This document shows, in pieces, positions 5,898-7,483 of a stretch of DNA of 7,483 nt. How positions within the stretch are numbered: position 1 is the first letter of the stretch; the number at the start of each line of letters is the position of its first letter. Made by a program: the position numbers and the translations under genes. The stretch is from contig CAZMVD010000171.1 in assembly GCA_964569425.1 (NCBI GenBank), positions 1 through 7,483 of the forward strand, read 5' to 3'. Under the pieces are notes generated by a model. It was not told the origin of the DNA. It ran no database searches and saw only the letters and a list, made by a program, of their open reading frames with translations. This stretch comes from JACQXM01 sp964569425 (GTDB lineage Bacteria; Planctomycetota; Phycisphaerae; UBA1845).

Positions 5898-5926
5898 GGC
5901 GGGCGTTACGCCTCCCTCCGCCCGCC
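5898..5926. repeat. 8-base stem-loop in the lptB leader
   Basis: GGCGGGCG (5898-5905) and CGCCCGCC (5919-5926) form a perfect stem around a 13-base loop, 33-61 bases upstream of the lptB ATG. No T-run follows on the minus strand, so an intrinsic terminator is unlikely. The rest of the 230-base spacer between ada and lptB has a TTGACG on the minus strand (near 5934-5929) but no good -10 box at the right distance. Confidence 0.4.
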
Positions 5927-6057
5927 GCGTCAACTCCCCAAGTGGGCGTTTACCGCATCTTAGACGCGAAGGCGTGGCGCGCCTATTCCACGACGTTTGA
6001 TGCGGCGTGGAAGTGCCCGTCCCGGGAGAAACGGACCGGGTCAGGAAGGGGCGTGGT

Positions 6058-6087
6058 CACGCCGACTTTCGGTCGGGATTCGGCGTG
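6058..6087 (-). terminator. Hairpin just after ada, possible terminator without a T-run
   Basis: CACGCCGA (6058-6065) and TCGGCGTG (6080-6087) give a perfect 8-base stem with a 14-base loop, starting nine bases beyond the ada stop codon. On the minus strand what follows is C-rich, not T-rich. It could mark the 3' end of the ada mRNA or slow polymerase. The left arm can also pair with GCGTG at 6051-6055. Confidence 0.4.
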
Positions 6088-6095
6088 TGCCCTGA

Positions 6096-7145
6096 CTACT
6101 CCGGATTGCGCTCGTGATCGAGGAGCCATTTCTTGCGCCACAGGCCGCCGCCGTAGCCCGTGAGCTTGCCGTCGTTGCCGATGACCCGATGGCAGGGCAC
6201 CACGATGGGAATGCGATTGGCACCGTTGGTGCGCCCCACGGCACGATAGGCGCCGGGCATTCCGATCGCCCGCGCGATCTCTTCATAGGATCGCGTTTCC
6301 CCGTAAGGAATTTCGCACAGGGCGTTCCATACCTTCGCTTGAAAGCCCGTACCGTGCAGCGCGAGCGGGACAGCGAAAGTGCGCAGGCGCCCGGCGAAGT
6401 ACTCGTGCAGTTCGCGGCGCACCTGGATAAGATGGGCGTTGGTTCCCGGGGCCATGACCGCATTCAGCCTTTTTCGCAGCGCGGCGGCCTGCGTCGCGAA
6501 TGCGCGACGGTCGGCAAACTCCAGAAAACAGAGCCCATCCTCGGTGGCGCCGCCCACCATCGGTCCCAGGGGCGTTTCGAGCCGCGCAATCCTGATGGTG
6601 GCCAGGTGGGCGGACCGCCCCGGCGTGGTGCCGAAGAGCCTTTCGAAGGCGTCGCGAAAACCGCTGGATGATTCGAATCCGTGGGCGAGTCCCACGGCCA
6701 GCTCGCGGCTTCCGGTTCGCAGTTCCTCGAGCGCCGAACCCATGCGGCGCATGCGGTGAAAAGCCTGAAAGGTCATGCCGAAATTCCTGTGAAAATAGCG
6801 CCGAATCCGGTGCGGACTGATTCCCAGGGCGCGCAAGTCGGCGTCACGGAAACGCCGGGCGGGCCCCTTGTCGATTTGCCGCATTAGCGGTTCCAGCCAG
6901 GTACCATCTTCGGGCGCTGACGCCAGCGGACGGCAGCGTCGGCAGGGACGAAAACCATGGATGAGGCAATCGCGAACACTGGCGTGGAACACAACGTTGC
7001 GGGGCAGAGGTTTTCGTGCGGGGCACGAGGGGCGGCAGAATATCCGCGTTGTGGTTACGCAAACGTAGAAGACGCCGTCGAAAGCGGCGTCGCGCTGGCG
7101 CATGGCGCGATTCATGGTGGCGGTCGATGGAAGCGTGGAGAGCAT
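6096..7145 (-). CDS. ada: Ada: bifunctional DNA methylphosphotriester/O6-methylguanine methyltransferase and transcription activator
   Basis: A 349-residue protein close to E. coli Ada (354) in length and domain order. The N-terminal zinc domain has the four cysteines FCRPSC (Cys37, Cys41) and CRRC (Cys68, Cys71). The first is expected to accept methyl groups from phosphotriesters and so switch the protein to an activator. An AraC-type helix-turn-helix region follows at about 84-180 (LRALGISPHRIRRYFHRNFG and LAHGFESSSGFRDAFERLFG). The C-terminal methyltransferase domain (about 185-345) holds the active-site PCHRVIG with Cys318, the helix RAVGRTNGAN and the YGGGLWRKKWLLDHE end. All active residues are present. 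The start is uncertain: ATGs at 7145, 7115 and 7103 are in frame and none has a clear ribosome binding site. It is probably a single-gene unit, regulated by itself after alkylation damage. Confidence 0.95.
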   Translation of the reverse strand: MLSTLPSTATMNRAMRQRDAAFDGVFYVCVTTTRIFCRPSCPARKPLPRNVVFHASVRDCLIHGFRPCRRCRPLASAPEDGTWLEPLMRQIDKGPARRFRDADLRALGISPHRIRRYFHRNFGMTFQAFHRMRRMGSALEELRTGSRELAVGLAHGFESSSGFRDAFERLFGTTPGRSAHLATIRIARLETPLGPMVGGATEDGLCFLEFADRRAFATQAAALRKRLNAVMAPGTNAHLIQVRRELHEYFAGRLRTFAVPLALHGTGFQAKVWNALCEIPYGETRSYEEIARAIGMPGAYRAVGRTNGANRIPIVVPCHRVIGNDGKLTGYGGGLWRKKWLLDHERNPE

Positions 7146-7174
7146 GACGGATATGGTACGGTGGGGCGACGACG

Positions 7175-7195
7175 ATTCTACCGTTTTTTTTGCGC
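7175..7195 (-). promoter_or_regulatory. Likely ada promoter with an Ada-box-like GCGCAA element
   Basis: On the minus strand TAGAAT (7180-7175, 5 of 6) is a good -10 box, placing the start about 23 bases before the ATG at 7145. There is no -35 box. Instead GCGCAA followed by an A-tract (7195-7183) lies just upstream. The E. coli Ada-binding site contains AAAGCGCAA, so a partial Ada box at an activator-dependent promoter is plausible but not shown. Confidence 0.4.
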
Positions 7196-7283
7196 GGAAC
7201 TTGCGGGCGGCGGCCCGGCGGCCTTAATCAGGTTGAGCGGGCGGCTACTTCGCGCGGTTCGTTGGGACGGGGATCCGGCGTGG

Positions 7284-7328
7284 GCAAAAGCAAACGCCCG
7301 CCGGTTCACGAGTGAATCGGCGGGCGTT
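7284..7328 (-). terminator. Strong intrinsic terminator of the 16S rRNA transcript
   Basis: AACGCCCGCCG (7293-7303) and CGGCGGGCGTT (7318-7328) are perfect 11-base arms. The loop region adds a further TTCAC/GTGAA stem separated by one mismatch, so the hairpin has about 16 pairs. On the minus strand it is followed by TTTGCTTTTG-type T-rich sequence, while the plus side lacks a T-run, so it acts on minus-strand transcription. It lies about 110 bases downstream of the 16S 3' end, with no tRNA or 23S sequence in between. Confidence 0.85.
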
Positions 7329-7388
7329 GGGTGTATCAAGGACAGGTTTGTCGTCGGAGTGTGCGTTGACTTTTAAAACCGGTATCCG

Positions 7389-7408
7389 GATCGTCCTTGC
7401 GGACGACC
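7389..7408 (-). repeat. GNRA-capped hairpin in the 16S trailer
   Basis: On the minus strand GGTCGTCC, GCAA, GGACGATC form an 8-pair stem (one G-U pair) closed by a GNRA tetraloop, about 30-50 bases beyond the 16S 3' end. A second small repeat, CCGG-TAT-CCGG (7379-7389), adjoins it, followed by TTTTAAAA. It is probably part of the rRNA precursor trailer and may take part in processing. Confidence 0.5.
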
Positions 7409-7418
7409 AGAAGCCAGT

Positions 7419-7483
<65 letters not shown>

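Noticed and set aside
6114..6671. Plus-strand open frame across ada
   Set aside because: Antisense of the methyltransferase and DNA-binding domains of ada, which are intact.

Overview
The window reads as chromosomal DNA from a high-GC, LPS-making (diderm) bacterium. Planctomycetota is the best guess. Reasons: a 16S rRNA 3' end with its own terminator and no tRNA or 23S gene after it (16S/23S unlinking is well known in planctomycetes, though not unique to them), short intergenic palindromes and ATTCCGC repeats of a kind I associate with planctomycete-like genomes, and a small lipoprotein with an Ig-like domain. The assignment is inference. Every convincing gene is on the minus strand, so the gene order in the direction of transcription runs from right to left.

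Right edge (7483 to 7146): the last bases of a 16S rRNA gene, a trailer with several hairpins, a strong intrinsic terminator, then a spacer holding a likely ada promoter. Next comes ada (7145-6096), a full-length three-domain alkylation-response regulator and methyltransferase. A 230-base spacer leads to an lptB-like ABC ATPase (5865-5101), followed after 42 bases by a membrane site-2 (M50) protease with an unusual extra N-terminal domain (5058-3634). These two look like an envelope-related operon.

Middle (3633 to 1856): about 750 bases with no intact gene. This stretch contains a plus-strand coding-like remnant next to the protease 3' end and an AT-rich patch. It is followed by a small cupin protein (2885-2538) and a small secreted lipoprotein (2329-1856).

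Left part (1855 to 1): a TetR-family repressor (1731-1144) and, 38 bases downstream, paaA (1105-122), the catalytic subunit of phenylacetyl-CoA epoxidase. A promoter upstream of the repressor (TTGACG, 17 bases, TATGCT) has a perfect 14-base palindrome, AACAAGCGCTTGTT, over its predicted start point. The palindrome matches the published mycobacterial KstR2 consensus, and the repressor's C-terminal domain resembles the KstR2-like acyl-CoA-sensing group. This suggests an autoregulated repressor that also controls aromatic (phenylacetate) catabolism. No paaB follows paaA directly: 100 bases of repeats come first.

I found no CRISPR array, prophage, transposase or clearly new multi-gene system. The best leads are the KstR2-type operator on a paa gene, the free-standing 16S gene with its trailer, and the plus-strand remnant.
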